Source: CAVSVP01 sp963731125
GTDB lineage: Bacteria; Pseudomonadota; Gammaproteobacteria; Competibacterales; Competibacteraceae
DNA: 64,000 nucleotides
Assembly: GCA_963731125.1 (NCBI GenBank)
Contig: CAVSVP010000009.1
Location: forward strand, 248,001 to 312,000
Direction: 5' to 3'
Positions 26,133-35,230 of this stretch are shown in pieces. Both the position numbers and the translations under genes were made by a program. Within the stretch, counting starts at the first letter, position 1; the number at the start of each line of letters is the position of its first letter. The notes under the pieces were generated by a model. It did no database searches, was not told the origin of the DNA, and worked only from the letters and a program-made list of their open reading frames with translations.

Positions 26133-26903
26133 TAGCCCCCCCTCAAACTCATTAACAATAGCTTACAATAGCGTGGACTATTGGCCACTATTATTGTATG
26201 TGCATAAATTACACCAGAAGTTAACAATTTTTTTATTATCAGTGACACAGGCCAAGCTCCTCCCCAAGGCGATCCCAAAAATGTAAGTTTTTTTGACACC
26301 TGGTCGGCGGCTACTCCAGCGCCAGGCATTGCCTCAGGCCGGTGATCCGCCGCGCGAGGACGTCGGGCGCGTAGGGCACAGCCCGTGAATGTCCCCGCAC
26401 AGACCCTAGCGGCGCCAGGTCGTCGGTGAAATGGACAACATGATGCAGGTAGATCCCTGTGGGGCACCAGGTGCCGAGTGCCTCGAATTGAGCTTGTGGG
26501 GTGCGTACAGGGAGGTCAGGTACTTCGCAACCCGGCAAGACTCGTCGGGCAGAACGCTACGATCCTGCACCGACAACTCGTAGAACTCCTGGATGGACAA
26601 ACGGGGCGGCATCCTCGGTGATGAAGACGAAGATGCGGCTGTCCGCGGTGCCGTGCGGACATATCAGGGGGGACTGAGGCATGCGTGCCAGCAACAAGGC
26701 CCATAGCTAATGCGCTGGCGTGTGAGGTTGGCGCGGCGGTATTGAAGGGCGAAGCCTTGGATATCCGATATCAGTCCGGTTGCTTCCGCTCATCCACACG
26801 ATTTTGTGGACAGCTTCGGATCGTAAGCGGCAGTCGCTGCGCGTCGATCCGTTGAAAAGAGTGTAAAGAATCCTGACACCCCCAGGTAACGGAAACGTCA
26901 TTC
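26133..26903. other. Region without an intact gene; degenerate coding remnants
   Basis: About 770 bp between the PEP-CTERM gene and an IS1-family end. On the minus strand, codon-like reading between about 26710 and 26310 gives HGTADSRIFVFITEDAAPFV, then a stop, then further open sequence ending DVLARRITGLRQCLALE at 26311. This looks like the 3' part of a decayed gene, but I do not recognise the family. The 26707-26901 part shows no convincing gene. The first 150 bp upstream of the PEP-CTERM start are AT-rich and probably hold its promoter. Confidence 0.3.
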
Positions 26904-27435
26904 GGTAGTGTTTTAACTTTGTTGTTTATAGATTTTAAATAGGGATGCCAAACTCATAACGATTCACAAACAACCCGATGACGATATCGGGCATTTGTTT
27001 TGATTTCGAGAAGCAAATGGTTTTGCGGACGAGCCGCTTAATACGGGTACGTAGCGTTAAATGTTTCCGCTCTATCTTCTGCGTGTTCCGTTTCCCGATA
27101 ACATGCTTTTCAGGATCTAGATAACGCCCATAAGAACCCCAATCGTCGGTGTAAAAACGGGTGATTCCAAACGGTTCCAATAAATCCTTTAATTTAAGAA
27201 AGACCTCATCCTTGCGGCGCCCGAATACATAAGCCAGCACGTCGCCAGTGGCTCGATCTATGGCATGCCATAGCCATCTTTGATTCGCTTTACTTCCCAC
27301 ATAACTCCACATTTCATCCATTTCAACCTCTATTTCTTGATCATTAACCTCATGATTTCATCTATTTTTATAATATCCACAACAATCTGCTCAGGCGAGT
27401 GTATATCTAAAATGGCCTGATTCACCGATTGCAAT

Positions 27436-29096
27436 GGGCGTAACCAGAATTCCGCAAGCGGAAGCGAGTAGGTTCCTCTGCCCCTGAGCCAAGGGCTGGG
27501 GTAGGATGAAGTTGTTAGGCACCATCCTGCGAGGAACCCACCGATGAAGATAATGAGACAAGCATCTACTCAAGGCAAGCCTGAGAGCGTTGAGGTGATC
27601 CTAGATCAACTGCAAGGCTTCATCCGCCGGGCGGCCGAGACCGGCAGTGCCGCCCACGCGGTCGAACGGGAGCTGTTCAAGCGGTTGTTGCAGTTGGGGT
27701 TGCTGCTGCTCAAAGAGTTCTTTGCTCTGTTGGGTGAAGGCGATGAGGGCGAGCGGATGGAGCTGAGCGACGGGCGCGAACTCAAACGCCTGAGCGAGCC
27801 CCAGCGGCGCAGTTACCGCGCGATCTTTGGGTTGTTGGAGAGCGTGCGCTGGGTCTACGCCCGTGGTGAGAAGCAGCGCATCGAATACGTGCCGCTGGAT
27901 GCCCGAGCCGGCCTGCCGGAAGGCAAGGACTCCTACCTCCTGCAGGACTGGGACCAGCGCTTGGCGGTGGAAATGCCCTATGGGCAAGTTAACGCGGTGC
28001 TGGAACCGATGCTGGGGGTGAGGCAATCGGTGGCGGGGCTGGAGCAGACCAGCCGTATGCTGGGCGCGCAGGTCGAGGGATTCTGGGCCGCGCACCCCGC
28101 GCCGGAGGCCGCTGTTGAGGCGCAAGTGGTGGTGATGCGCGCCGACGGCAAGGGGGTACCCATGCGCAAAGCGCCCGAGGCACCGCCGATTACCGCCCAT
28201 GCCCATCGGCCTGGCCCTAAACCGGGGCGCAAACAGATGGCCTTGGTAGGCGCGGCTTATCACCTCGAACCCTACGTACGCACCCCGGAGCAGGTGCTGG
28301 AAGCGCTGTTTCAGGAACCAATACCCGGTGTGCCGCCGGTCTTGGCCCGCCCGGCGCCCCAACACAAGCGCCTGCGCGCGGCGCTGTCCGAAGCCGACAG
28401 CGGCCAGCCGGGCCATAGCGCCGAGGTCATTTTCCCCTGGCTGCTGGAGCAAGCCCAGGGACGGGATCCCCAACACCGCCAGCCCTGGGTAGTGGTCATG
28501 GACGGTCAACCCACGTTGTGGGACCAGTTAGAGGCGGTGCTGAAGGACACGCCCCGGGTAGAGATTCTGGATTTGCTGCATGCCAATGGGTATCTCTGGG
28601 AAGCGGTGCATTTATTTCATGCCCCGGGCAGCGACCAGGCGATGGCCCTGATGAAACTTTGCTTACTGGCACTGCTCAAGGGCCAGGCGCGGATGCTGAT
28701 GATCTGGTTGATCGATCAGGCCCAGCGATGCGGCTTGTCGGACGCACAACGCCAGCCACTGACCAAGATCAGCGATTACTTTCACCGGCATCGGCATCGC
28801 GTGCAGTACGATCAGTATCTGGCAGCTGGCTATCCCATCGCCTCGGGCGTCATCGAGGGCGCTTGCCGTCATGTGGTCAAGGATCGCATGGAGCGCACCG
28901 GCATGCATGGGACGCTGCCTGGCGCTCAGGCCGTGCTCCAGCTCCGTTGCCTCGCCCTCAATGGGCAGTGGGAGGACTTCATGCAGTACTACATCAAACA
29001 AGAAACGGCCCGACTGTATCCTAAAAAACCTATTCGTCGGCCTGCACTGGAGATTTTGCCCAAGGCCGCCTGAGAGGCGGAAATCTGGTTACGCCC
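27436..29096 (+). mobile_element. Second, different ISKra4-family element, nested in an IS1-family copy
   Basis: The element is 1661 bp, with ends GGGCGTAACCAGAATTCCGC and the reverse complement of GCGGAAATCTGGTTACGCCC as inverted repeats (one or two mismatches). The target duplication GATTGCAAT (9 bp) is at 27427-27435 and 29097-29105, so the boundaries are exact. The interrupted host sequence matches the intact IS1-family copy on both sides, giving an internal control. Its transposase is intact. Confidence 0.92.
27544..29073 (+). CDS. ISKra4-family transposase (509 aa)
   Basis: Transposase of the element at 27436-29096. It has the ISKra4 layout: a helical N-terminal half (LFKRLLQLGLLLLKEFFALLGEGDEG), the VVMRADGKGVPM segment with the probable first catalytic Asp, WVVVMDGQPTLW, and EILDLLHANGYLWEAV. 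The C-terminal block is GVIEGACRHVVKDRMERTG. The frame is uninterrupted and the length is normal. It is clearly related to, but distinct from, the transposase at 1729-3246. The gene is GC-rich compared with the IS1-family element into which it inserted. Confidence 0.9.
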   Translation: MKIMRQASTQGKPESVEVILDQLQGFIRRAAETGSAAHAVERELFKRLLQLGLLLLKEFFALLGEGDEGERMELSDGRELKRLSEPQRRSYRAIFGLLESVRWVYARGEKQRIEYVPLDARAGLPEGKDSYLLQDWDQRLAVEMPYGQVNAVLEPMLGVRQSVAGLEQTSRMLGAQVEGFWAAHPAPEAAVEAQVVVMRADGKGVPMRKAPEAPPITAHAHRPGPKPGRKQMALVGAAYHLEPYVRTPEQVLEALFQEPIPGVPPVLARPAPQHKRLRAALSEADSGQPGHSAEVIFPWLLEQAQGRDPQHRQPWVVVMDGQPTLWDQLEAVLKDTPRVEILDLLHANGYLWEAVHLFHAPGSDQAMALMKLCLLALLKGQARMLMIWLIDQAQRCGLSDAQRQPLTKISDYFHRHRHRVQYDQYLAAGYPIASGVIEGACRHVVKDRMERTGMHGTLPGAQAVLQLRCLALNGQWEDFMQYYIKQETARLYPKKPIRRPALEILPKAA

Positions 29097-29477
29097 GATT
29101 GCAATTCAGGTTCCTTTTTTTTTAATTCATTAATTACCGTCGCTGTACTTATATCCAATACCCGGGCCGTATCACGAATGCCGCTCCCGTTTACGGCCAT
29201 CTCAATGATTTTTCGCTTGACTTCTGGCAAGCGACCTTTCTCTGAATAATCTCGAATAAATGTCTTTTCTTCGCAGTCGCTTTCTTTGCAAAGAAAGCGT
29301 TGTTTTCCATTGGTCGTTTTTCCATGTTTACCAACATCGATACCACCGCAACTTGGGCATTTAATTGGTTCTAATACCATAATAAATTTCTGAGTTTAAA
29401 TTCTGCTAATTTGACATCTTGAATTCAAAATATGATAGTTGATTATTTTATAAAAACAACAAAGCTAAAACACTACC

Positions 29478-29875
29478 CGGCTTTCGTCAGTGGGAGATCA
29501 AGTCATTTGGTTCCCCTGTCGATGGGTACTTTCTGCAATAAAATAGCCATAATAAAAACATTGTATCTTAGCGGAAATTCGCAACTGCTGGTCTAGAATT
29601 CGTTGGGATGATACGATTAAGCAGTACCGTTCGACATTTTAAAGGGTGCATGAGTTGGGGTGTCATCAGCAGCACACAGGGACGTGTGCGATAGCGAATC
29701 CAGGCAGGATGGCCTGGTTGAGCGGCGATGACACCCCAGCTTATGCACCGCTTACGCACCAGCATTTAATGAGATTTGATATGAATTGGCATTTTGGTAT
29801 TACCCACAGCACTCACATAGAATCCTAATGCCGGCCCAGAAGCGTTAATATGCTTTCGTTTGTTATGTCATCTCT
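29478..29875. other. Intergenic region before tRNA-Arg
   Basis: About 400 bp with no convincing gene. It contains a 105-bp imperfect palindromic element (29645-29749), listed separately. The rest is AT-rich with short unsupported open frames. The tRNA promoter is probably in the last 100 bp. Confidence 0.4.
29645..29749. repeat. 105-bp imperfect palindromic element with 23-bp arms
   Basis: GGTGCATGAGTTGGGGTGTC at 29645 (arm of 23 bp to 29667) is the inverse of the 23-bp arm at 29727-29749 (GATGACACCCCAGC...) with two mismatches. Two smaller hairpins lie inside, CACACAGGGACGTGTG and one built on CCAGGCAGGATGGCCTGG. The shape suits a REP/BIME-like or MITE-like element. No target duplication was identified. 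Confidence 0.6.
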
Positions 29876-29952
<77 letters not shown>

Positions 29953-30070
29953 ATTTTTTCGCATAGTCTTTTCGCATGGGCTTTGTATTGCTAATGAGCC
30001 GTTGTCGATTCGACAAGAGTCAAATACCCCTTTTGATTAAATTCTAGCGTTAGCCGGTCATTCTGTGGAT

Positions 30071-30160
30071 TAGACATTATCGGAAATAAGCTATTGACCG
30101 AATTAACTACTTATACATCAAGGGCAATAACTCGCCGAAACTTTAAACCGATAATGTCTA
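30071..30160. repeat. 13-bp perfect inverted repeat spanning 90 bp
   Basis: TAGACATTATCGG at 30071-30083 and CCGATAATGTCTA at 30148-30160 are exact inverses with a 64-bp AT-rich spacer. The right arm ends six bases before the ATG of the interrupted lipoprotein gene, so it could affect that gene's translation or be a small mobile repeat. Confidence 0.5.
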
Positions 30161-30300
30161 TTGATCATGATAAGCAGAGTTTTCAAAAAGCGAAACGATA
30201 AGCACTGGTTTCTCGTGCTCTTCGGAATCGTGTTTTGCCTGCTTCTCAATGGCTGTACCGTTAAATTGTTATATAACCAATTGGATTGGCTCATTCCCTG

Positions 30301-31205
30301 GGTAGTGTTTTAACTTTGTTGTTTATAGATTTTAAATAGGGATGCCAAACTCATAACGATTCACAAACAACCCGATGACGATATCGGGCATTTGTTTTGA
30401 TTTCGAGAAGCAAATGGTTTTGCGGACGAGCCGCTTAATACGGGTACGTAGCGTTAAATGTTTCCGCTCTATCTTCTGCGTGTTCCGTTTCCCGATAACA
30501 TGCTTTTCAGGATCTAGATAACGCCCATAAGAACCCCAATCGTCGGTGTAAAAACGGGTGATTCCAAACGGTTCCAATAAATCCTTTAATTTAAGAAAGA
30601 CCTCATCCTTGCGGCGCCCGAATACATAAGCCAGCACGTCGCCAGTGGCTCGATCTATGGCATGCCATAGCCATCTTTGATTCGCTTTACTTCCCACATA
30701 ACTCCACATTTCATCCATTTCAACCTCTATTTCTTGATCATTAACCTCATGATTTTCATCTATTTTTATAATATCCACAACAATCTGCTCAGGCGAGTGT
30801 ATATCTAAAATGGCCTGATTCACCGATTGCAATTCAGGTTCCTTTTTTTTTAATTCATTAATTACCGTCGCTGTACTTATATCCAATACCCGGGCCGTCT
30901 CACGAATGCCGCTCCCGTTTACGGCCATCTCAATGATTTTTCGCTTGACTTCTGGCAAGCGACCTTTCTCTGAATAATCTCGAATAAATGTCTTTTCTTC
31001 GCAGTCGCTTTCTTTGCAAAGAAAGCGTTGTTTTCCATTGGTCGTTTTTCCATGTTTACCAACATCGATACCACCGCAATTTGGGCATTTAATTGGTTCT
31101 AATACCATAATAAATTTCTGAGTTTAAATTCTGCTAATTTGACATCTTGAATTCAAAATATGATAGTTGATTATTTTATAAAAACAACAAAGCTAAAACA
31201 CTACC
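30301..31205 (-). mobile_element. Intact IS1-family element (905 bp)
   Basis: The ends are GGTAGTGTTTTAACTTTG and the reverse complement of CAAAGCTAAAACACTACC. The 8-bp target duplication ATTCCCTG is at 30293-30300 and 31206-31213. It carries one transposase gene on the minus strand. It is nearly identical to the interrupted copy at 26904-29477 and lies in the same orientation 3.4 kb away, so the pair flanks tRNA-Arg. Confidence 0.93.
30332..31108 (-). CDS. IS1-family transposase (258 aa, single frame)
   Basis: The transposase combines what in classical IS1 is InsA and InsB in one frame. The N-terminal zinc ribbon has CPNCGG and a second Cys pair in FLCKESDC. A helix-turn-helix follows (NGSGIRETARVLDISTATV), then the InsB-like catalytic part with EVEMDEMWSYVGSK, the second Asp in FYTDDWGSYG, and the Glu within the IERKHLTLRTRIKRL region. 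C-terminal SKSKQMPDIVIGLFVNRYEF is typical. It is complete and likely functional, as expected for an element with a clean target duplication. Confidence 0.92.
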   Translation of the reverse strand: MVLEPIKCPNCGGIDVGKHGKTTNGKQRFLCKESDCEEKTFIRDYSEKGRLPEVKRKIIEMAVNGSGIRETARVLDISTATVINELKKKEPELQSVNQAILDIHSPEQIVVDIIKIDENHEVNDQEIEVEMDEMWSYVGSKANQRWLWHAIDRATGDVLAYVFGRRKDEVFLKLKDLLEPFGITRFYTDDWGSYGRYLDPEKHVIGKRNTQKIERKHLTLRTRIKRLVRKTICFSKSKQMPDIVIGLFVNRYEFGIPI

Positions 31206-32080
31206 ATTCCCTGGTATTTGGATGACTACATTGCATTTACCGACCAACAGCAGACATTCGTAGAACAAAAAGTGGCTGAACAACTACACTGGCATCGCAC
31301 CACCCAACTACCCCACTATGCCAGTGGACTGCGGCGTCTGCGCGCAGATATGCAAGACGGGCTCAGCCGAGCTGAGCTAGACCAGTATCAGGCCCAGCTT
31401 TGGGGGTATTGGCAGAACTTGGCGCACCAGCTGATTCCCGAAGCCTCCGCTGTATTATCGACGGCTTCCGATGCGCAAGTGCATGATCTGTTTGCTTATC
31501 TCGAAGAAAAAAATCAACAGTACTACGAAGACTACGTTGCCGTTCCTGCAAATGAAGTGAGGGTAAAACGCCTTAAACGCATCCGAAAATCGCTCGAGCG
31601 TTGGTTAGGAGAGCTTCATCCGGCTCAGGAACAGATACTGACTGTTTGGAGCCAGCGTTTGCAACCCCACCACCATGAGCACCTTCGCTTCCGGCAGCAG
31701 TGGCAAACGGACTTCCGACATGTGCTAACCCAGCGTCACGACCTCACCCGTTTCACTCCGGCTTTTTCTGAACTCGTTTTGTCACCCGAGCGAAACCAGT
31801 CACCTACTTATAGGCAAGTCTTCGAATACAACGAAGCCCTAGTAAAACAAATGATTCTGGACATCGCACGGTATATAACAGCGCCGCAGCGCACCCACTT
31901 ATCGGAAGAACTGGCTTCCTTGGCGGAAGATTTTGAACAGTTGGCAAAAGCGAGTCCCTGACTACCATTCGCACTGTCTTTAAACGTAAAAACACGCCGT
32001 GACACTTCACTATGGCCTTTCCCAATGGCAAAGAGAGCGCTATAAACACAGGAAGTTTTATCTTTTTTATGAGGTCACCG

Positions 32081-32788
32081 ATGGTCGATCAAACCCACGG
32101 GGAAAGACGCTTTTCGAGCCCGCAGTCACTTGCCGAAGTACTCGCGAGTAAGACAGCGGAAGCCCTGCGCCAAGCCGTCAAGGCTCGCGGGACTGCCAGC
32201 CTGGTGGTACCAGGAGGGCTTACTCCCATGACGCTTTTTGAACATCTGCAATACCAGGATATTCCCTGGACGAATGTTTGGATTACGCTGACGGATGAAC
32301 GTTGGGTATCTAGCGACGCCCCTGACAGCAACGAAGGTCTGGTGCGCAAGATGCTGCTCAGTGGTACAGCAACGGAAGCTCATTTTATCGGCCTCAAAAA
32401 CGATGCGGAAACACCGGAGGCGGGACAAGCCGCCTGTAATGCAGCTCTCATGGTATTACCTCGCCCGTTCGATGTGGTGGTATTGGGAATGGGCAATGAC
32501 GGCCACATCGCCTCTCTATTTCCCCAGATGCCAGAACTATCTGCGGCACTAAACCCCACAGGAGATGCCATCTGCATCCCGAGCCGTTTGAATGGTAATT
32601 TTCAGCCGCGCATGAGCCTAACGCTAAGTGCCCTATTAAACAGTCGCTGGATTGTGTTGCACATCGTCGGCGACAACAAACGTCGGGTGTACCGGGAGGC
32701 TTGCTTACCGGGGCCGGCCAGCGAGTTTACGATCCGGGCCGTGCTACAGCAGACACAGATTCCGGTGGACGTTTACTGGGCTCCTTAA
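32081..32788 (+). CDS. pgl: 6-phosphogluconolactonase
   Basis: Pgl hydrolyses 6-phosphogluconolactone to 6-phosphogluconate in the oxidative pentose phosphate route. The 235-residue protein has the NagB/DevB-type fold. Signals are SLVVPGGLTPMTLFEHL, the ITLTDERWVSSDAPDSNEG loop, and the catalytic-site motif VVLGMGNDGHIASLFP. The C-terminal RMSLTLSALLNSRWIVLHIVGDNKR is also typical. The start at 32081 is preferred because GAGG lies about seven bases upstream; an in-frame extension to 32012 has no family similarity. It stands alone on the plus strand facing the minus-strand glycerol/glycogen genes; zwf and edd are not here. Confidence 0.9.
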   Translation: MVDQTHGERRFSSPQSLAEVLASKTAEALRQAVKARGTASLVVPGGLTPMTLFEHLQYQDIPWTNVWITLTDERWVSSDAPDSNEGLVRKMLLSGTATEAHFIGLKNDAETPEAGQAACNAALMVLPRPFDVVVLGMGNDGHIASLFPQMPELSAALNPTGDAICIPSRLNGNFQPRMSLTLSALLNSRWIVLHIVGDNKRRVYREACLPGPASEFTIRAVLQQTQIPVDVYWAP

Positions 32789-32850
32789 GATAAGGAGAAA
32801 ACCTCCCTGACTCTTTGCAAAAGACAATTTCTCTAGTCCTCCAATTTTGG

Positions 32851-32903
32851 CCACTTTCCCCCTCACCCCAACCCTCTCCCACCAGGGGAGAAGGAGTTGA
32901 GGG
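32851..32903. repeat. Dispersed CCCTCACCC-type intergenic repeat
   Basis: A GC-rich stretch with the cores CCCCCTCACCCCAACCCTC and CCCACCAGGGGAGAAGGAG between the convergent pgl and DJ-1/PfpI genes. It matches the copy at 24871-24920 in opposite orientation. The CCCTC and GAGGG ends can pair, so it may act as a bidirectional terminator for the convergent genes. Confidence 0.6.
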
Positions 32904-32912
32904 ATATACACC

Positions 32913-33497
32913 TTAGGGACTGATTTCTGTTCCCAGGACCTTCAGAAAGGCCGCCAACCAGCGAGGATGAGCCGGCCAAGCCGGCGCTGTTACGAGTTTG
33001 TCGTCAACCACCGCATCATCCACCGAGATATCTGCATAGTCAGCACCCGCCAGCCGAACCTCCGGCGCGCAGGCCGGATAGGCAGAAACGTGCTTACCGC
33101 GAATTACATCGGCTGCCGCCAATATCTGAGCGCCATGACAAATGGCGGCAAGGGGTTTATTCGCTGCGGCGAAATGCCGGACCAGTTCAAGCAGCCGCTC
33201 ATTCAGACGCAGATACTCTGGGGCTCTCCCCCCAGCAATCACCAGAGCATCATACTGAGATGGATCCACTTCAACGAAGCTGGCATTCAGCGTAAAGTGA
33301 TGTCCTGGTTTTTCGGTATAGGTCTGATCACCTTCGAAATCATGAATCGCGGTTTTGACCGTTTCTCCGGCCTGCTTGTCAGGACATACGGCATGCACGG
33401 TGTGACCGACCATCTGCAGGGCCTGGAAAGGCACCATAATTTCGTAATCTTCTCCAAAATCCCCCACCAACATCAGAATTTGCTTTGCAGGCATCAT
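32913..33497 (-). CDS. DJ-1/PfpI-family protein
   Basis: A 194-residue glutamine-amidotransferase-like protein. The flavodoxin-like start (QILMLVGDFGEDYEIMVPFQAL) carries the conserved acidic Glu after GDFGEDYE, and the nucleophile Cys lies in the elbow AAICHGAQILAAA with the following His. Members act as chaperones, proteases or protein/glyoxal deglycases; the substrate here is unknown. It is 18 bp downstream of pgm on the same strand and so is likely co-transcribed with the glycogen-related genes. A link to detoxifying reactive carbonyls from triose phosphate metabolism would fit but is only inference. Confidence 0.8.
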   Translation of the reverse strand: MMPAKQILMLVGDFGEDYEIMVPFQALQMVGHTVHAVCPDKQAGETVKTAIHDFEGDQTYTEKPGHHFTLNASFVEVDPSQYDALVIAGGRAPEYLRLNERLLELVRHFAAANKPLAAICHGAQILAAADVIRGKHVSAYPACAPEVRLAGADYADISVDDAVVDDKLVTAPAWPAHPRWLAAFLKVLGTEISP

Positions 33498-33515
33498 CCT
33501 CCTCCTATTACGTCA

Positions 33516-35150
33516 TCACGTAATCACGGTAGGTTCAGTGCGGCCGGTACGTTCGCGAATCCCGGCAAGGGTGTCGGCAATTTTAAGCAATTCGGCCAAT
33601 GCCGTTTGTGGATCCTGGTCATGGTGGGCCGGATCCGGTTCATGGCGTTCTACATAAACCCGCAACGTAGCTCCTGCGGTTCCCGTACCAGAGAGCCGGT
33701 ATACAAGCCGCGCTCCGCCCTGAAAACCAACGCGAATCCCCTGGTGCTGACTGACGCTATGGTCTATTGAATCGGTATAGCTAAAGTCATCGCCGAGCGC
33801 TACGGTATAGCTTCCAAACTGCTTTCCCACCAGACCACCCACTGCGCGACGCAAATGCGCCATCATCTCCTCCGCCTGCCCGCTGTCCAGTCCTTCGTAG
33901 TCATGACGGGTATAGAAGTTGCGTCCGAACCGCCGCCAGTGCGAACGCACGATGTCAGCCACCGATTCCCCCCGCACTGCCAAAATATTAAGCCAAAACA
34001 ACACTGCCCAAAGTCCGTCCTTTTCCCGGACATGGTCTGAACCGGTGCCGAAACTCTCCTCACCGCACAACGTGATTTTCCCCGCATCCAGCAGGTTACC
34101 GAAGAACTTCCAACCGGTAGGAGTTTCGAAACAGTTGATCCCTTGGGCTTCCGCCACCCGATCCACCGCCTGGCTAGTGGGCATGGAACGGGCCACACCC
34201 GCCAGTCCCTGGACATAGCCCGGCACCTGATGGGCATTGGCCGCCAGCACCGCTAAGCTGTCGCTGGGCGTCACGTAAAAACGTTTCCCCAGAATCATAT
34301 TGCGGTCTCCATCACCATCCGAGGCCGCTCCAAAGTCCAGTGCTCTGCTGCCGTATAACAGATCCACCAATTCATGCGCATGGACCAGATTGGGATCCGG
34401 ATGCCCTCCGCCAAAATCCGGCAATGGTTCACCGCGCAGCACCGTATCCGGTGGCGCTCCCAGACGCTCCTCCAGAATCGTCCGGGCATAGGGGCCGGTG
34501 ATCGCATTCATGGCGTCAAAGCACATGCTAAAGTCTCCGCCCGTCAACAGGGTATGCAACCGGTCAAAATCAAACAATTGCTCCATGAGATCAGCATAAT
34601 CTGCGACCGGATCGATCACCTCTACGACGCACTCTCCAAGCCGTGTCTCTCCCAGACGCTCTAGGTCGATATCCGGAGCATCTAGCATCCGATATGCCTG
34701 TAACCGCTGACTACATGCATAGATGGCATCGGTCAGCGCCTCCGGCGCCGGACCTCCATTGCTTGCATTGTACTTGATGCCAAAATCCTCCTCCGGACCT
34801 CCCGGATTATGGCTCGCTGAGAGAATAATGCCGCCGAACGTCTTGCGCTCGCGAATAACACATGAGGCTGCCGGCGTCGACAAGAGCCCTCCACGTCCCA
34901 CCAGAACCCGGCCAAATGTGTTGGCCGCCGCCATTTTGATAATCACCTGCAGGGCTTCGCGATTATAGTAACGGCCATCCCCCCCCAGCACGAGCGTTTT
35001 CCCCTGATAACCCTCAAGGGTGTCAAAAATGGCCTGGACAAAGTTCTCTAAATAGTGCGCTTGCTGAAATACCCGCACTTTTTTACGTAATCCCGAGGTA
35101 CCCGGCTTCTGGCCCGCAAAGGGCTGTGTTGAAATCGTCTTAATGTTCAT
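33516..35150 (-). CDS. pgm: Phosphoglucomutase (alpha-D-glucose phosphate-specific)
   Basis: Pgm interconverts glucose 6-phosphate and glucose 1-phosphate, the branch point to glycogen and UDP-sugars. From MNIKTISTQPFAGQKPGTSG the protein has 544 residues, normal for this PGM1-like subfamily. The phosphoserine loop is ILSASHNPGGPEEDFGIKYN, the metal loop is SDGDGDRNMILG, the sugar-specificity loop is CGEESFGTGSDH, and the C-terminal phosphate site is RLSGTGTAGATLRVY. An ATG 20 codons upstream is in frame but the conserved N-terminus begins at MNIKTI. It follows glgC by 80 bp, so G1P production and its activation to ADP-glucose are adjacent. Confidence 0.93.
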   Translation of the reverse strand: MNIKTISTQPFAGQKPGTSGLRKKVRVFQQAHYLENFVQAIFDTLEGYQGKTLVLGGDGRYYNREALQVIIKMAAANTFGRVLVGRGGLLSTPAASCVIRERKTFGGIILSASHNPGGPEEDFGIKYNASNGGPAPEALTDAIYACSQRLQAYRMLDAPDIDLERLGETRLGECVVEVIDPVADYADLMEQLFDFDRLHTLLTGGDFSMCFDAMNAITGPYARTILEERLGAPPDTVLRGEPLPDFGGGHPDPNLVHAHELVDLLYGSRALDFGAASDGDGDRNMILGKRFYVTPSDSLAVLAANAHQVPGYVQGLAGVARSMPTSQAVDRVAEAQGINCFETPTGWKFFGNLLDAGKITLCGEESFGTGSDHVREKDGLWAVLFWLNILAVRGESVADIVRSHWRRFGRNFYTRHDYEGLDSGQAEEMMAHLRRAVGGLVGKQFGSYTVALGDDFSYTDSIDHSVSQHQGIRVGFQGGARLVYRLSGTGTAGATLRVYVERHEPDPAHHDQDPQTALAELLKIADTLAGIRERTGRTEPTVIT

Positions 35151-35230
35151 GGATGCTTCTGGCCTATGGCAAACAACATCTGTTCGGGAAATCATCACAA
35201 CCAGCGGCACTGCAACTGCTAACGTATCGC

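Larger units (their letters stand above)
26935..29380 (-). pseudogene. IS1-family transposase, split and frameshifted
   Basis: The transposase of the interrupted IS1-family copy. The N-terminal zinc-ribbon and helix-turn-helix part (CPSCGGIDVGKHGK, then GSGIRDTARVLDIS) is read from 29380 to 29106. It breaks off at the codons for ELQS where the ISKra4 element sits. The catalytic part (MDEMWSYVGSKANQRW through to YEFGIPI) resumes from about 27425 to 26935. A one-base deletion in a T-run near 27358 would shift the frame even without the insertion. It differs from the intact copy by an Asp for Glu change (IRDTARV against IRETARV). No product is expected. Confidence 0.88.
26904..29477 (-). mobile_element. 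IS1-family element, interrupted by a nested ISKra4 element
   Basis: The ends GGTAGTGTTTTAACTTTG (26904) and the reverse complement of AAAGCTAAAACACTACC (to 29477) are the same as those of the intact copy at 30301-31205. With the nested element and one 9-bp duplication removed, this copy is 904 bp against 905 bp. The differences noticed are one missing T in a T-run near 27358 and at least two substitutions. No target duplication flanks it (GTCATTC on the left, CGGCTTT on the right), which suggests that rearrangement or deletion joined two different flanks. Confidence 0.85.
30167..31961 (+). pseudogene. DUF6279-type lipoprotein, interrupted by an IS1-family element
   Basis: The gene starts at the ATG at 30167. 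It encodes a lipoprotein signal (FLVLFGIVFCLLLNGC, lipobox LLNGC at residues about 28-32) and the start of the mature protein TVKLLYNQLDWLIPW, where the IS enters. It resumes in frame at 31214 with YLDDYIAFTDQQQ and runs a further 245 codons of charged, helix-rich sequence to a TGA at 31961. Joining across the 8-bp duplication restores a protein of about 290 residues. I match it to the DUF6279 family of proteobacterial outer-membrane lipoproteins of unknown function from the signal region plus the LDWLIPWYLDDY segment. The downstream part still looks intact, so the interruption is recent. A TTG at 31218 could start a truncated product, but without the lipid anchor. Confidence 0.75.

Noticed and set aside
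27601..28509. 302-residue minus-strand frame in the second ISKra4 element
   Set aside because: Long only because of GC-rich codon structure opposite the transposase; composition is low-complexity and unlike a protein.
32967..33770. 267-residue plus-strand frame across the DJ-1/PfpI and pgm genes
   Set aside because: Spans two well-supported genes on the other strand and has no protein-like motif.
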